Shown: positions 12,601 through 28,100, counted from the first letter of the stretch. The stretch is 64,000 nt of DNA from Lutjanus erythropterus (GCA_020091685.1 CM034594.1:5268903-5332902); one strand, 5' to 3'. A program made the numbers and translations. Notes: a model not told the origin generated them from the sequence alone.

Positions 12601-15600
12601 AGTTTGAGACACTGTCTTACCTTCTTTGACAAGCTGCACAAATACTGGGTTGTCACCGCTGACAGTGAGCCCAAAACCATTTTCATCTTTCTGGATGATT
12701 ACACATCGCTGGACCAGACCTGCAAGTGAGACAGACAGATAGGACAGAAAGATACAACAGTGTCTTAACAAGGACCAGGAAATCACTAAAAGAAATGTGC
12801 TTCACTCAATGAAGCCAGTGCATCAACTATTAAACTTTGAGAAAAATAAAACTAAAGCTCAACCTTGCACTGAATTCTAAGCAGACATTTTAAATAAGTT
12901 TAAAGTTTTGGTAGCACTTTATTTGAAGGGGTGTGCTTAAGACTGTCGTGACACTGTCATTGTCATTGCTTGCTTTGCTAAGTAACTTTGTTTTTATATT
13001 GTTTTATTGCTTTGCTCTGCTTTATGCGCAGCACTTCGTACCTCTGTTTTGAAAAGTGGTACATAAATTAATTTATTATTACAATGATGTCATGTATATG
13101 ATAACTATATCATTTTTAATGCAAAGTCAACATTGTTTGAGATGTTTTTTCTCATGGCAACATGACATTACGCGAGACAAAAATGTAAAAGACAGGTTAT
13201 GTGGTCTTGGTTAAGTTGTCATAACAAAGAGAACTCAGAAAATATTGATTTTGCATTAAATCAGACATAAGTCTACATAATGACACTTAATGACAACAGT
13301 CATAAACATTCAAAAAGATTCCTTCTTATTCATGACATGGTTATGATGGTGTTTTACAGTCTAACGTTCACACCGTCAAATAAAGTCTTTCCAAAGTTTT
13401 ACTGTGAAGTGATTCGACACATGTTGCAGTTGATCCAGCCTTTTAGCAGTTTTTACACTTGATTTTTTGAGCAAGTCCTCGTAAAAACTGGGTTCTACCA
13501 AAGGATAAGCAAACAGACCGCTCATTTCAAGGAATGGTTAACATTTTTGTAAGGTCTGTCTTAAAATAACACTAACATGTCCATATGTACATATAGAAGA
13601 ATGAGTGTATTTCCCCTTGTCCATATTGACCATGAAGACATTTTGTCCCCTATCACTTAAGCAGGTATTATTCTTTCCATGTGAGTGCGCAAGGTCTGCT
13701 AGGGTCCCTGTGACATAAATTTAGGCTTGTGCGGACATCCTTGTTCCATCAATTCCTTGCGACCACGGATGCCTCTCCACAGACTTGTTCACGTGGGTGC
13801 TCCAGACGCTGATCTACTGCGCATGTGTGGAACGCATCCTTCAAAACTAAGAGGCGTCCATGGTGTCTGCAGCTCTGTGTACACGTCAGTTTGCGTGTAT
13901 AATCTAGCCTGCTTTGAGAAGGAACAACTTTGCAGCCAGTGTGGACAAGAGGAACAGCTGCCAATAATGTGTTCAATGTACAGGACATATGGGCATGCGT
14001 GTTTTGTTCTAAGACATACTTGAAAAAAATGTGAAAACATCCTTTAACATATCAGCACATGCCCTAACCCCAGTAGTCCAGGACTCTGTTATTTGGATAA
14101 CATGATAACATCACATAATCTGTGTGCAGAAAAGAAATCTTAGTCTGCGATTGGCTAGTAAACCAAAAAGGCAAAATAAATCTTCTTAAAAATGTAAATA
14201 CTTTTGACGGTCTTTCTGTGTGAGGTGATGTTTCAAACAGACGTTATTGGTTATAGTCTCATAGGACAGACAGGGGAATGTTACTTTTCAGGTTTTTATG
14301 TGGTGTTTCAATAGCATGGCATGATGAGATTAGAGCTTATCTAATGTCTGGCCGACACTCACTAGACTGACAGGACAGTACACAGAAAAGAAAACACAAT
14401 GCAAAGAATGCAAAATGCTCAAATAGAAAAAAATGTTGTCTCGTTAAAACGAATAAGTAGTGAGTAGATTTTCCATTAATTGCAAGCTGAAAACATCTCT
14501 ATAAATCAGATTTTATAAGTAACCCAAACAGAATAAGATGACCCTTCAACTGTTTTTTTTGGTTGTGTCTGAGATTTCCTGGTCAGTGCAGCATCAACCA
14601 GAGAGGTGAGTCGATCGATAAGGGCAGTGGTGGGGTGGGGGTTGGAGAGTGGAAGGAACAGGAGCTAATACACGGAGAGTAGAGAGGTTAGGGGAGGCAA
14701 AAGCCCCAGGCAGGGGGGAGGGGAGTAGAGAGAGGGTTAGGTAGAGCTGAGGGAGCAGGGGGAAGGGAAATGGGGAGAGGGCAGGGGTGTCAAGGAAACA
14801 GATGAGGCCATATGGGTTAAAGAGCCGGTGTGAATTTGCCTCTAGATGTTGATCTTGTGCCCGTGTTCTATGCTCAACGTTATTTTAGAGATTTTTGGTT
14901 GGTGTTTATAAACCGTGAGGAGTGGGAGTGCTGACATGATCACCTATCAGGTTAATCCATCTAAGCTAATGTATTATTCAGAGGTTTAACTGATCCACAA
15001 TTGGCACCCTTTGCAGAAACACAGGGGAATGCACTCTACAGAACAAACTGACCTTTAAAACTGACAGAGTACCTTTAGCCCCCAATCACCAAATGAAGGA
15101 ACCCAAGTCATTAAAATACTGCATACAAAAGGTCAGACTACTTTTCTTAAATCTAAAAGTCTGAGTTAGGGCTGAACAATTTTGAAAAAAAAAAAAAAAA
15201 AAAAAAAAAAATCCAACAATATTTAATTGTGATTATTTTGACTGATATTGCAATTACGGTATTACAGGGAATGATTATTTTTACTCCATTATTTTCATTT
15301 TAATGAATGAAAAAATAAATAAATAAATAAATGATGACTAGGGATGGGTATCGTTAGGATATTATGTATACTGATGTTGACACTGATGCTCTTGATAGTA
15401 CTGCCATAATTTGGCAGAAAAAATAAAGAAATGAAAACTGTAAAAAAAAAAAAGTAAAAATGTAAAAAGATTCAACAGTTGTTTTATTATTATGTTTTTG
15501 CAGAAATATCAAGTTAAAGTTTTTGCATTTAGCTGCAATTTCATTAAGTTTAGTAAAGTGAGCCCACAGTTTGGAACTTTTTGTCCTTTCACTAATTTAT

Positions 15601-17726
15601 GTAATGTTACATAAATAAAGAAACCAGTATCTTTTGTCTAGCAGATTACTGATATTCTGGTACTTACCAGTCGGGAACCAGTGGCGGGTTAGTACCAGTT
15701 TTGTGGGGATCTGTTTTCTCAAGTCTGTAGAATATGTGGGCCAGGACATCTCAGCACAACAATATTTAAAAAACATATATTTAAAATGGTATTTTGACAT
15801 ACATTTCACCTTTAACAAATACTGCATTTCCTGCTATTTGAAAATTGCAGCAGTACACTGTGATTTCAATAAAATCTTGATTAATTGTTCAGCTTTGGCA
15901 TTTTAAGCTCTGAATACTCTGAAGACTGTTGTGAGAAAAGATTCTCATCCGTGAATTTCTTCTGTCTAAACTGTGCCAGACCAGACATAATAGAGATAAC
16001 TGATTCAAACAGAGAGGATGCAGCTATGCTTTTCTGAATATGATAGAAGATTATCTTGATAAACTCTGTCCAGACAGAGATTAGACATCAGCAGAAACTG
16101 GCATTTCTGACAGCTGCCTTTTGACAATTCACTGCACGTGAGGGAAGTCACCCGCTATAAGTCATTTTGTTGGAAATCTCAAATTACTTGACTATTTTTG
16201 TCTCTGTCTAAAGACAGAAATTGTCAAGTTGTGAAAGTGTTCCAGATGATGTCAGAAGCGAGAGAGGAGTTGAACAGGGTTATCATGGCACCTCTCACAC
16301 CACAACAGGGGCAATAAGACTCAACAATGACTCTGCTAACGTGGATTCAGAACACATCACTAAACCTTTTGTTCAGTGGGCTCTTGGCTTTACTTGAAGC
16401 GCAAGTAAGTTCTTGTATGAATGTAAACATTGCTTTCTGAGTGAGCGTAATTTCTAATCACATTTAGATGATCACTGTAACAACTGTAAATTTATACCAA
16501 TATTAGGACCTGACTCAAGTGTGGTATTATGGGTGTATACTGTTAATCCAAAATCTGTCTTCTAGTACTGAGCACAGCTGCTAAGGTTTTAGCTCTAATA
16601 GTGTCCATTTTTCACTACTGCAAAGTTACTAAAACAGTCAAAGCTTCTATTAATCAGCTTTGGAATTTTAGTCAAACAAAACCAATGATGGAAATACTGA
16701 GCTTTATGAAAGTATGATAGGCCTTATTAACAATTTTCAGACATTTTATAGACCCAATCATGAGCAGATTACTCTTTAATGACAATACTCATTAATTGCA
16801 GCCCTACAATAAACCACATCCAATCAGGTCTTAGCTGCCGGCAAAATGTAAACATCTTGTGAATCATATTGACATTAGCCCTGCGTGATATAAGGGAAAC
16901 TGGCAATGTGCAATAACACTGTTCACCATTGTGATGATGATTTAGGTTGCAATAAATGAACAAATATTTAAGTGTGTATATTAACTTGTTTCCTCTGGAA
17001 GTTGCTACAACTGTTCCGTATGTTTTACACCACACATAAGTTTGTAACATGCCACATCTCCTTAATCTAAAATAATTCCAAACAGCAGAAGTGCTGATTT
17101 CACTACAAGGTCTTCTTCAACCACATTTTCCTCACACTTCTATCCTTCCTCAGTCATATTGCTAGCTAACCTTGCATTTGTCACCAAATTGTCACCAATT
17201 AATCTGAGGCTAGTTGATGTCTAGAACTTCATCTTATAGGCTAAAAGGTCACATGCTGAATGTGAATGCATGGCACATGTAAATCAAGTCATTTGCTTTA
17301 TTCAGGCAGTCTTTTCTGATGTGTCTATTGTGTATGTCCATATCACAATAACGATGCAAATATCAGTTATTAGTCAGCACTAGTTGATATACACTAGTTG
17401 AGCTGAGACTGGGGGGCTAATTCTGCATCAAACTCAGAAGGGCATGAAATGTCTGACTATACAGTCAGATATTAAGGTTAAAAATAAATAACTTTTTGCG
17501 ACCACTCTGCTTAAAACAAACAACTAATGGCAATTTCACACCGGGATCTGCAGCATGTATAGATGCAGCTGTCACACCAGCCATTCCAGCAGGAGCATCT
17601 TACCACAGGACTCAGGCTTCCCCTCTGCTAGCACACTGCTGCTGCCACTCTTCTGCACCACCAGAGCTTCTGCCCACAGCCCCCACCACGCAGACCACAG
17701 CGCAGACAGCACAGCACAGCAGCATA

Positions 17727-17775
<49 letters not shown>

Positions 17776-20700
17776 ACATACACACACACACACACACACG
17801 CAAGAACCAACACAAGAAAAGGAAACACAAAACAGGAAAGAGAAAATCATGAGGGAGAAACAATCATGGGAGAAGAAAAATTAAATGAACAAATAGGTAG
17901 TTTAATAAAACACAATGGTTTGGATAGGCAGGTCACTAAAAATGCTACGAGCACAAGTTTCTAGCTTGTTGAAAGTACTCCACTCCTATAGGTGTCACTA
18001 CTGATTCATTGTGATTTCAATCTTACAGGGGATATTTTTTCAAGCTTAGTATCCTGCATTAAAATCGTGAGCTAAAGCGATTACATTTTAAAATACACCA
18101 GAGCCACAAAGAATTAACACAAATTGTGGGCTTCTGATCCAAAACTACTGTGGTAATACTTCAGTGGTTTTAACTAAATGCAACTGAGGCTTCATGTAAG
18201 GACTCCAGTATATTCAAATTGTAATCAGTTACGGTATGATGAGGACACAGCCGTTGCAATTATTTGCAAATTGCATTTTCTGTCTGTCAACACCAGAAGG
18301 TGGTTTTACAAGTTGTGGCAAAGAGAGTGATATTAAAAATAAATCCAAAGTTGCAGCCAATAACACAGGTGGAACCAGCTTTGGTCCATTGATAAAAATA
18401 AGTAGCCTCTTTTTTCATGTCTAGTATATTTTAAGCATTTACAGGTATTAAATAACCTAAATACTAGACATATGATTGTTTTGGAAATGTATAAATGTCA
18501 TTAGCCAGTATTAGCATGCATTTCAAGAATATCTGACTACTCCTGCCCATCCCTAATAAACCCAAACCACTTTGAAATTATGACAGAAAAGGTGCAAGAA
18601 GAAGAAAATTTGAGAAAAGATTGTTAAAGAGTGCATGCAACTTGCCGAAAACTAAAAAGGGATAAACAGAAATATAGACTACCAACATGCAGGCATGCAA
18701 AAGGTCCTGACATAAATTCAAATATGAATCATGTCCACTAGAAATAATCATTTGCTTCTCCGTGACTACTTCAATCACTGCATCATTCCAAACATGGAAC
18801 AAACCGTCAGGGAAATACATGGGAAAAAGATTTTAGTGTGGTGCTACACGCAGACAGGCAATGAAGTGCATGTCTTGTGTAACCACTGGGAGAACACATT
18901 GTGTCTGTGTTTTGTTGCATCATACAGAGATAAGCCACCATGTGGTGCAGAGGATTTTCTGTTTTGTTTTGAATACAGAGGCTTCAGTCATATCTCAAAT
19001 CATACGGCCCTGCTTGCTGACACATACCACAGGGAGTGTCTCCATATCAAACTAGTCTGTTTCTGAACCCGAACAATCTCACCCTGCAATAAACTTCAAA
19101 CTGGAGTGCATAACAGGCTTAGTGGCTTTTGTGCCCTTCAAGTATGCATCAAGACCACCCAACCACATTGAGCACACAAAACCCACAGTGCACTGATTTA
19201 TGTAAAACTACAAAAACCATGTGGATGTTAAACATGCAGCTGCAGATTTTAAGGTCCCATAATCAAACCTTTCAGTGCTTATCGGCTTAAAATCTGCAAC
19301 ATGTAATGCAGCGTAAGCTTCTGCCAAACAGTTGGTATAATGCAGTGTAATGCAGACTCAGCCAATAAAGACATATTATGCTGTCCATTAGTTAAATTGA
19401 CTCAAAAAGAGAGACGGTTCCAACTCCTGTTCAAAATAAGTTGTTAGGCTCCAGTGATAAAACCCAAACAATCATCTCAATTCAGACCACACAAGTAAAA
19501 TGAAGGTAAAGTTTTCAAAGAGAGCACAAAGCATAGAGCAAGATACACGCACCACCTTTCACCATCCCAACATGCCTTGTGCATCGAGCAAACCATCATC
19601 AGCACAACTGTTTTATGAGACTGTTTTTGTGTGTGTGTGTTAGAGAGGGAGGAGGGTGAGAGAGACAGAAACTGTACAAGGCGGACAGATAAAATGATGC
19701 ATATAGAGATATAGGGACAGGATGGAAAAGGGCAGAGTGTGTGACAGATAATCGAACAAAAAGTGTGAATAAGAGGATAACAAATATGAGACTGGAAGTG
19801 AAAGAAAAATGTTACCTGTAGGGTCAAACTCATTGGAGGGAAGTGAGGGTTTGTCACTTTTGGGTTTCTTGTCCGGGGGGTGGTCTTTACTGAGAATGCT
19901 GCTGGTTCTAGAGGAACAGAAACATCCATGAGAAACTGGTAATCCCATCACAAAGAAGTGGTTAAGTTGTGGAAAACATTGGCATTTAACCAGTATGTGC
20001 TGTCACATGCAACTGTGTATTCTGGGGTTGTATGATAATTATCAGGGTAGAGCTGTAACGCTATGTTTTTTTTTTCCTAACCACCAAGACAAAGCGATGT
20101 ATTACTGTGAGATGGCTGTAATAATAATTACATTTATTAGACTTTATTGTTAATGGGTGTAGCATAGCTCCTATAAGGAAAAGGGCAGTATGAAAGTGTG
20201 TGTAGCATGCAAATGAACGAGAGTGAGCAACAGACTTAAATTGACTGTGCTGCTCATAGCAGAGCAGAAAGTAGTCATCAATCTGGCATTAAATATAGGT
20301 GTAACCTATATCAGTGTGTCAGTTTGCAAAAGATGCAGCTTCTTAAGATCACGAAAAATCTCATTTGTTATTTTCCAACCGCTGAAAAAGTGAAGGGGGT
20401 TAGCCCCGAAATAAGCTGAGCAGGACAGGACAACATTAAGCTAATGCTAACACTAGCATTGTAGCTTTACAATTTAGGCTCCGATGTGACTGTATCCCTT
20501 TCAGAAGCTTTGTGATCCAGGCATGGACTGTTGTGTCTTTTTTTAGAGATGTGGAACAAATAATTCCATAATGATAAATCCAATATATGAGACTGTGATT
20601 ACTTATCCCTTTTACTGTGTTGAAAACAGCTGTTGTTAGGATTTTGGTAGCTGTCAACTGGCAATTCCATAATGCTTTGGGGTGAGTGTCAACCAATCAG

Positions 20701-22152
20701 AGACTCTGTTCCTGACTTGTCATGTGTGGCTTTGATCTCAAACACATTGCACAATGTGATAACGTGTAATGTGAGATTACCTTCACAGCCCTATGGGAAA
20801 TTTACATGATCATTTATTATTCCAATAGTATTTGTCAATACACTTAATTTGAATTCTTAGGCAAAATGCTCTATAAAAGCCAAAGTATATTAGTGAAGTT
20901 TCATGATGTACATTTAAAAAGTCAAAACTGTACTTTGTTGTTGTAAAAATGTCAAACTTGATTCAGCTGAAACTATGGAATATTAAATCATCCATCTTAG
21001 CCTTTTTTACACTCAGTTGTACGTAAACTACAGGTTGTGTGAAGTTCTTTTTAAAATACAAAAATGAAATGTACATTAAAGTGATTTTATTGGTTATCTT
21101 ACTGTACCTGCCATGAAAAGCAGGTAATTATTGGTTATCAGTAGAAAAAAAAATCCATATCACGCATCCCCTCTGTATTCTTTCATAAGTAGCATTTTTC
21201 ACATGCAGTGTCATTGCATATTTCTGTGCTGCCACCCTGCATATGCACAAGCTGCAGGCAAGTGAAGGTTCAGAAAGAATTACACCAACACAGAACCAAC
21301 AATTGTTCCCTTCAGCTTTGAGAATAATGTGGCAAGAGGACCTCCTAGTGTATGAATCATGCTGAGTGTGTCTACTGTATAATGTGACAGCCAGAGAGGA
21401 TGTGGAGCCGCTCTGCTGAGCGCCCAGGGAGCAAGGCCAGAGAAAGGACACTCCTCAGAGGAGGTGCTACGAGGCCAGACTCCGGCTTGAACCTCGGGAG
21501 GCTATGTATGGCTGCCTCTGCCTATACCGGCCCCAACTGTGAAAGGCCACTGTTCTGTTCACAGTGAAAGGCAGTGATGGGCCGCCCTCAGAAGAGGGAC
21601 GCCTTTGTCCCCGACTCTGTGTGTGTATGTGTGTGTACATGAGTGAGAGGGGGGAGAGGAGAGGGTATGTTTGGTCCAAACTCTGAAGACTTCTGTGTTG
21701 CAGCACACCAGGCCGAGTAAAAACCTGCCTCATTCACCTCATCTGGAGCTCTGTGTTTGTGTAATCCACTGGTGTGTATGCATGTGTGGGCTACAGGATT
21801 ACCTACAATGAGCATGCATCTTTGCAATACATATGAGAAAATAAAGATTCTTACCTGTTTGCTTTCTTGGGAAACCTGCAAGATAAAATAGAACGACCAT
21901 CAGTATCTCACAGAAATGACCTGACAGACTATTTATATCATAAAATAAATAAAAGCACAGCACTTCATGTCTATATGGAGGCTGAAAAACAAGATGCAAA
22001 GCTGACAGCTTCTCCTGAGACCCATATAGTGGTAAACATGATAATCCTGGTCAAACATCAGAGTTCTTCAGCTGCAGATTAAAGCCTTTTCCAGGTCAAA
22101 TGTCCTCCGCCTCTCAGATCTCAGCTGAGTGTACGTGTGTACTGAGTGTGTG

Positions 22153-22188
<36 letters not shown>

Positions 22189-25100
22189 GCGATTTAGTTC
22201 CTCACAGCCATCATGACTTGACTGTAATAGTCATATCCGAACTACATCCATGGCCTGTTTCTTTCGAGGCAGGCTGCCCTAAGACTGATTACCGCTTCAG
22301 TGATGACATAATTTCAGCATGTTGTCAACACCACATTGGAAAAGGTGATGTTTTCCACGAAGTTAGAAATTAGTGTATTGACTTGCTGTTCGGAAGACGC
22401 GCTATGAATGAAAATTTAGATGTAAGGAGATAGTGCACTGAAAAATCTTGCAGTAGCTGTTACATTTCATCTTTTGGGATGCAGCCTTTTGAACTCAAAT
22501 CTAGCTTACAGTGAAATACATTTTAATACACAAAAAGTTCTAACAAGTTCTACATTTAAGACTTGAGGTCTTCCTCCTCACTTTGACACTGCTGCACCGT
22601 ACTGAAAAGAGTGCATCTATGGGAGTGAGCTTCTCACAAAAACTGACCCTGTTGGACCTGGCAATTCTTACACAAGAACCAATTTTAACTCCAATATTCC
22701 ATGAATGATAAATAAAGGCACAAGCAATGCTATACATAGGCAATAAAGATTGCCTGTTTGACCAGGGCAAGAAAAATACTGTCAGGCAAGTAAATCTGGC
22801 AACTCAGTGGCCAGATCGGGCAAGTGGTAAAAAAAAAAAATAATAATTAATCAGAAACTCCAAATAAACAAAACTGTGAGAAGGAGAGAAAAAAAGAATT
22901 GCTCATTAGTAAGTCATTTACATACAAAAATGGCAGAAAATTATATTTTCATTTCCTGCTTTTCTCTGTTTATTATAATATTAAACTTAATATCTTTGGT
23001 TATGGAATGACAGTACAAGACATTTAAAGACATCATCTTGGACTCTGAAAAACATTTTCACTACTTGCTGACATTTTAAAGAGGTTGCAGTCCAAGATTA
23101 AATGAGACAATTAATTTCAGCCTTTGTTATTGTTTGATAACCACTAATAAATAAGCCAAATTGTATAGGGACAAGCAAAAGTTGACTTTGGGAAAGTAGA
23201 TTTCAGACCCACTTACTCAACTGGGCAAGTGAAAAAGACATTAACAGTGAATCCTGACAAGCCACACTTTAAAGTGGGTAAAAATCCCCTTTGTGTTTTA
23301 TGTTCACTGTAAGTCTTTTAGGGACACTAAGAGAATCTATTTAAAAGCTATTTAAAGTGCAATATTAATCATATATTTGATCTGTGATGAACTTTCCCCT
23401 GAAAGGAAACTCTCCTGAGCACTCATGAAGTTAGTGCCAATTATCTGTGTGGCCCCTCAGCTCATTTGTCTGTCTCCAGACAGAGCGAGCCATGTTTTGC
23501 CATTCTTCTTCCTGTAGTATGACAAAACCACTTCAACTGGGCTAAAAGTTATATTGTTGCATAGCTACCATAAAGCCTAAATTTAGATCCACTTTTATGA
23601 TTTTTTATCGTGATGAAGTGGAAAGCCTGGGAAAGACTGATGTCTCAGCCAGGAAACCCCACAAAAACAAACACCTTTTTATATTTTATTGTACATCCCA
23701 CAATTTTTTTTTATCCAGGGCCTCTCTGCTGCTTGGTGAGACCGGCAATTTCAAGAAAGGTCTGACACCGTAAACTTTTCTACATGAGTCTCCATGCAGT
23801 ACGCCTTATAAAATGCTTAAATAAATGTAAGACAGTAGACAACGACAATGAGAAATAGAGGTTAACTGAACTAGTATTCTATAAAATCTGAAAGGCACTA
23901 CAGAACAGTGGTTCGAATAACTACACATTTCAGAACACCAGTCTTCCTCCGTAATAGGGACGTCTCACGACTAACTAGCCCACATCAACTCTCTTTCTCC
24001 TGGCGACAGTGTGTCCCATTCAGAGCCATGCAGGGGCAGCTGAATGGCCCGTTTATGAAAGTGCCTCAGACTGTAATAAGTTCCAGAGCCTAGAGAAGAA
24101 AAAAAAAACTAGCTTTAAGTAGCCCACTCCCTAAGAAACCTCTGAATTGGAGAGATGGAAAAGTCAGCACATAAACACACACTCTGAACTGGGACATGTG
24201 TACGCACAAGCTTGGGGATGGCAAAACTGAGTAGGCCGATGTTGTTCTTGGTTGATCATAGAGGAACAAATGAAAACGTGACAGGCAGACCAAGTTCTAA
24301 GAGGCAGGATGATGCATCAGGCTGTCAATAACGTCTACGCTGAACTAGACTTATGAATCACGCTTTCAAAAATAATGCACTAGTGTTTTGTAACTGTTAA
24401 AAGAGAACAGAGCAGTTCAAAGAGAACGACTAAGGAATTGTGATTCGAATTATATCATGTGCTATCTATATCCCAAATAACCATGGGACCATGAAATGAC
24501 CTGCCTGAAACACATGTCAGGACTAAGGAGGGGTTATGAAGACAGATCACAGCACTGGGCAGAACTAAGAGGACAGAATTAAAGAGAAAAGAAAGACTGT
24601 CTGGAAACAAGATTACAGATAAAGAGGGGTGCACAAATGTAAGAAACCTGAATATTCCTGTCAGTTTTAGCCAAAAAGAAGACGATTGCAGATGGTTTTG
24701 AAGAAGTCACTTTGCATACAAACACAAGAACATGGGGATTGCTGTTGTGTGAGTTTTAAGGATATCAAACATAGTATGATTTTCACCATTATTATAAACA
24801 TACTGTGACATTTCCTAAAATATATGTAGCATTTCTAAATGGCAAGCCAAAAATATCCTGCTGCTCAGAATCCTGAACTTGCCAGGCCTCTGGTAGAAGT
24901 TGGTGAAAACACACAAACATACCACTCCAGGGCTTGACAGTAAAAGTTCCCTAGTTGCCCCTGGCAACCAGATCTGGATCACTGTAAACTGCTTTTAAAA
25001 GGTCTGGATGCCCTTGTTGACGACCGTGTTTCCAATATAAAAATAAAGGTAGGCTAAAATAAAATAAAAAACTTTCTCTCTAAGGACTACTTTCCGCTTG

Positions 25101-28100
25101 AGTGGACACAAGTGCCGCTGTCACATTGATTTCCACAGTAAACCAGCAAACCTGAGTGAGGGGGAAAAATGAAAAAATGAAAAACAATGACCCACCAGCA
25201 TCCCAGTGTAACTATACAACAAAGCAGCAGTGATGATGTGACAGACAATCCAGTCTGAAAAAGATGCAGAAACATCGTGACAACTTGACACACAAAATGT
25301 GCGGCAGAGTGCACTACTGCAGGCCTACAATAGAAACTATAATTCAGAATACATAACTACTGAATGTAAAAGTGATCTGGCAATCAGCTGTGTGATGTGA
25401 AAGTTACATATGAACAGAACTCCAAAAAGATCATTATTTGTACACAAATTGCATGTCAAATAACTAAATTGATTTGGTTTGAGGGCCACAGACTGAAATT
25501 TTGCTAAAAACTGCTTAGTAATACTGACAAACAAAAGTGTTTATAGGAAGTTGACAAGTGCTACTACCTGATCTATCTTTGTAGCAATGGTTAGTTAAAC
25601 TAATTTATAATGTATCCTTGTGTGTGCCTATACATATAGAGTATATAGTGTCATCCTAATTGCACACACTAAATATTATTCTTAATTTTTTAACAGTAAG
25701 TCTCATCTGACATACTCTGTGCTTTTTAGTCTTGGGCAATAAAACAATAGTGATACAGAAAACTGGCAAAAGACACTTCATCAATAGCAGTAAGAAAATT
25801 TCTCAATAAAATGCTCAATAATTTCACTTAAATTCATTAAATGCAAACTGCCCTGACAGCACATAACAAATACGCCCTGGCTCAAAAAGGAGCGTGCTAC
25901 AGGTGACACTCAAACAGCCAATCATTTAACAGGTGTGCTGTTCATTTGCACCAGACATGTGACACGACAGAAACACTGTGGAGAAAAATGACGTGGGGAC
26001 ATTGTTAATAAAAAAAGGGCCGATCAGCTTGCCAGTATGGCAGGTTTTTTTTCATCTACAAAGTCTTTTACCTGTATGCCTCGATAAATACGGTGGTTAA
26101 ATTCAAGGTAAGGTGAGTAAATTCAAAATAAAGACTTTAAAAACTTTTTTAAAATTAAAATTAAGTCATCAAAAATTACTGACAGCAATTTAACATTTTG
26201 TTGTGATAAATTGCTCAGCTATATTACACAATTCGAGTGCTTTCTGTAACTCATAATATCAAATGCCTCCTTAGAGCTACTGTGACAGCTGTCTGAGACA
26301 GAAATGATAACAGCTATTTAGAACTTGCAAAGTGAAATTTAAAAATGTAGGTAATACTTTCATTGTGGAAGTAAAAGTGTACTTGGGCTGAAAACAGGAA
26401 ATTCAGAAATATTTCGTGTATTTTGAAGCAGTGACAAATACCACACAGTCGGTGTCTACTACAACACACTGCAGCACCGAGCCTGTATGTAGCAAAACAG
26501 TTAAATGACAACGAAAGTCATCATGCCTGATTTATGTAGTGCTGTGACAATACAAATAAAATGGAGAGGCTTACAAGGGTCATGAATTTCCTTTCTGTTT
26601 TGCTTTCTCTTCCGTTACAAAAAGGGTTCATAAATACACACTTATTAGACTTGTCAAAGTCGACATGTTAACTCACGCTGATTCAAAAAGAATTGTCACA
26701 CTGCATTTTTCTGATTACACTACTATGCACTGTCCGACCGGTTTGACATGATTCTAAAATTTTGTGAACTTTCAAAATATTTCTTTAAACATCATTAAAA
26801 ACAAATCTAAGGAGAACTGTTCATTTTTATTGTCTTAAAAAATTGATATAAAATATTTTGACTTGTGATAGACCTGTAAACATAATAGCAGCAAGTAAAA
26901 GACCTGTTGGCCTCACTCTGCCAGGTCACTTTTTATTCTGATGCCTTACTCACAGTTTCTTGAGCAACGCATGTTGATAATAGCATGCGTTGGTAACCCA
27001 AACCCCAGATTTACTGTCCAAAATAAGTAACTGTCATAGTTATGCGGGCAGCTAAATAGCTCAACAGGCTCCACTGTGAGGATTTTACCTTAGCTCAGGC
27101 TTGTAGCTGAGGTTTACGTGCCTCCATAGCAAAATACTGTGTATATTATAGTGTTTGGCCAGTGGAATAGAGTAGTCATGACAGCAGAGATGTTTGGTAC
27201 AGTAGTCCTGTATTTTGATGGATACACACTCCGGTCACTGCAAAACTGACTGGTGATTTTAACCAGGGCAACGTTCCTGTGACTTTTCACTGAAAAGTAT
27301 AGTCATAGCTCACATAACTTCGCAGTATATCTCTAGTGAACTACCACAGTGGCTCCACATTAGCAGTGAATTGTTCTTCCAGTAGACAACAACAGTTTAT
27401 TGTGTCCTAATGCTAATACTTTAAACAGTCTATTATACACTCTGTTATAAGAACAATAAACAACTTTTACCATAACTGAGAAATTACAAGAGCTGGCATG
27501 GTTATTCAATTAGTTGATAGGCAACTCACAAAAAATTCATAAGCAACTATTTGGATAATCCATTTATGTCATTTTTAAAGGAAACTCCATCTGTGTTTTT
27601 TTTTTTTTCTGCGATTTTCAAATAGAAAACCCCCACCAGTCTAAGCACAATGCAGTGATGTAGGTCAAAGCACTGATGCCCTCCCTTCAACTCCCTCAAC
27701 ATAGGAAGTGTAAATGTAGCAACAGCAGAAACCTACGTCAGATCACGTGGGAAAAGGTTTTTAGAAGGGCTTGGAAAACAACATTAAGACACTAAAACAA
27801 ATGTACTTCAACCAAAATTTGAATGTTTGGATTTAAATACATAAGGGACACTACTGAGAAGCTACAGAACAATATAAAAACTTAAAAACAAAACAAAACA
27901 AAAAATAATGGACCTGTCCAAAATGTTTTGATTCCAACTGCTCAACTGATCCTTCATGAGTACAGCCCCTTTTTATTCTGGGCTCCAATAATATCTGGCC
28001 AGCTTGGCACCTGTCGGAAACCTCAGGAAGGGTCTATCTGTGTCCTCACTTCCTGGTTTTTTTTCATTCCATTGTCTATAACTGTAACTTATCCTGACAG

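Larger units (their letters stand above)
12720..19815 (-). other. arhgef12: arhgef12 intron 3
   Basis: A 7.1 kb intron with the repeats listed at 12909, 14620, 15168, 16720 and 17718. Human ARHGEF12 has a Ser/Lys-rich segment between the residues encoded by exons 3 and 4. No exon encoding it was found here, and direct splicing of exon 3 to exon 4 is in frame. A weak candidate cassette exon is discussed in the findings. Confidence 0.7.

Noticed and set aside
17572-17863. Minus-strand frames of 66-92 residues made mostly of Cys and Val
   Set aside because: They are translations of the (CA)n repeat and have no start context, splice support or known domain.
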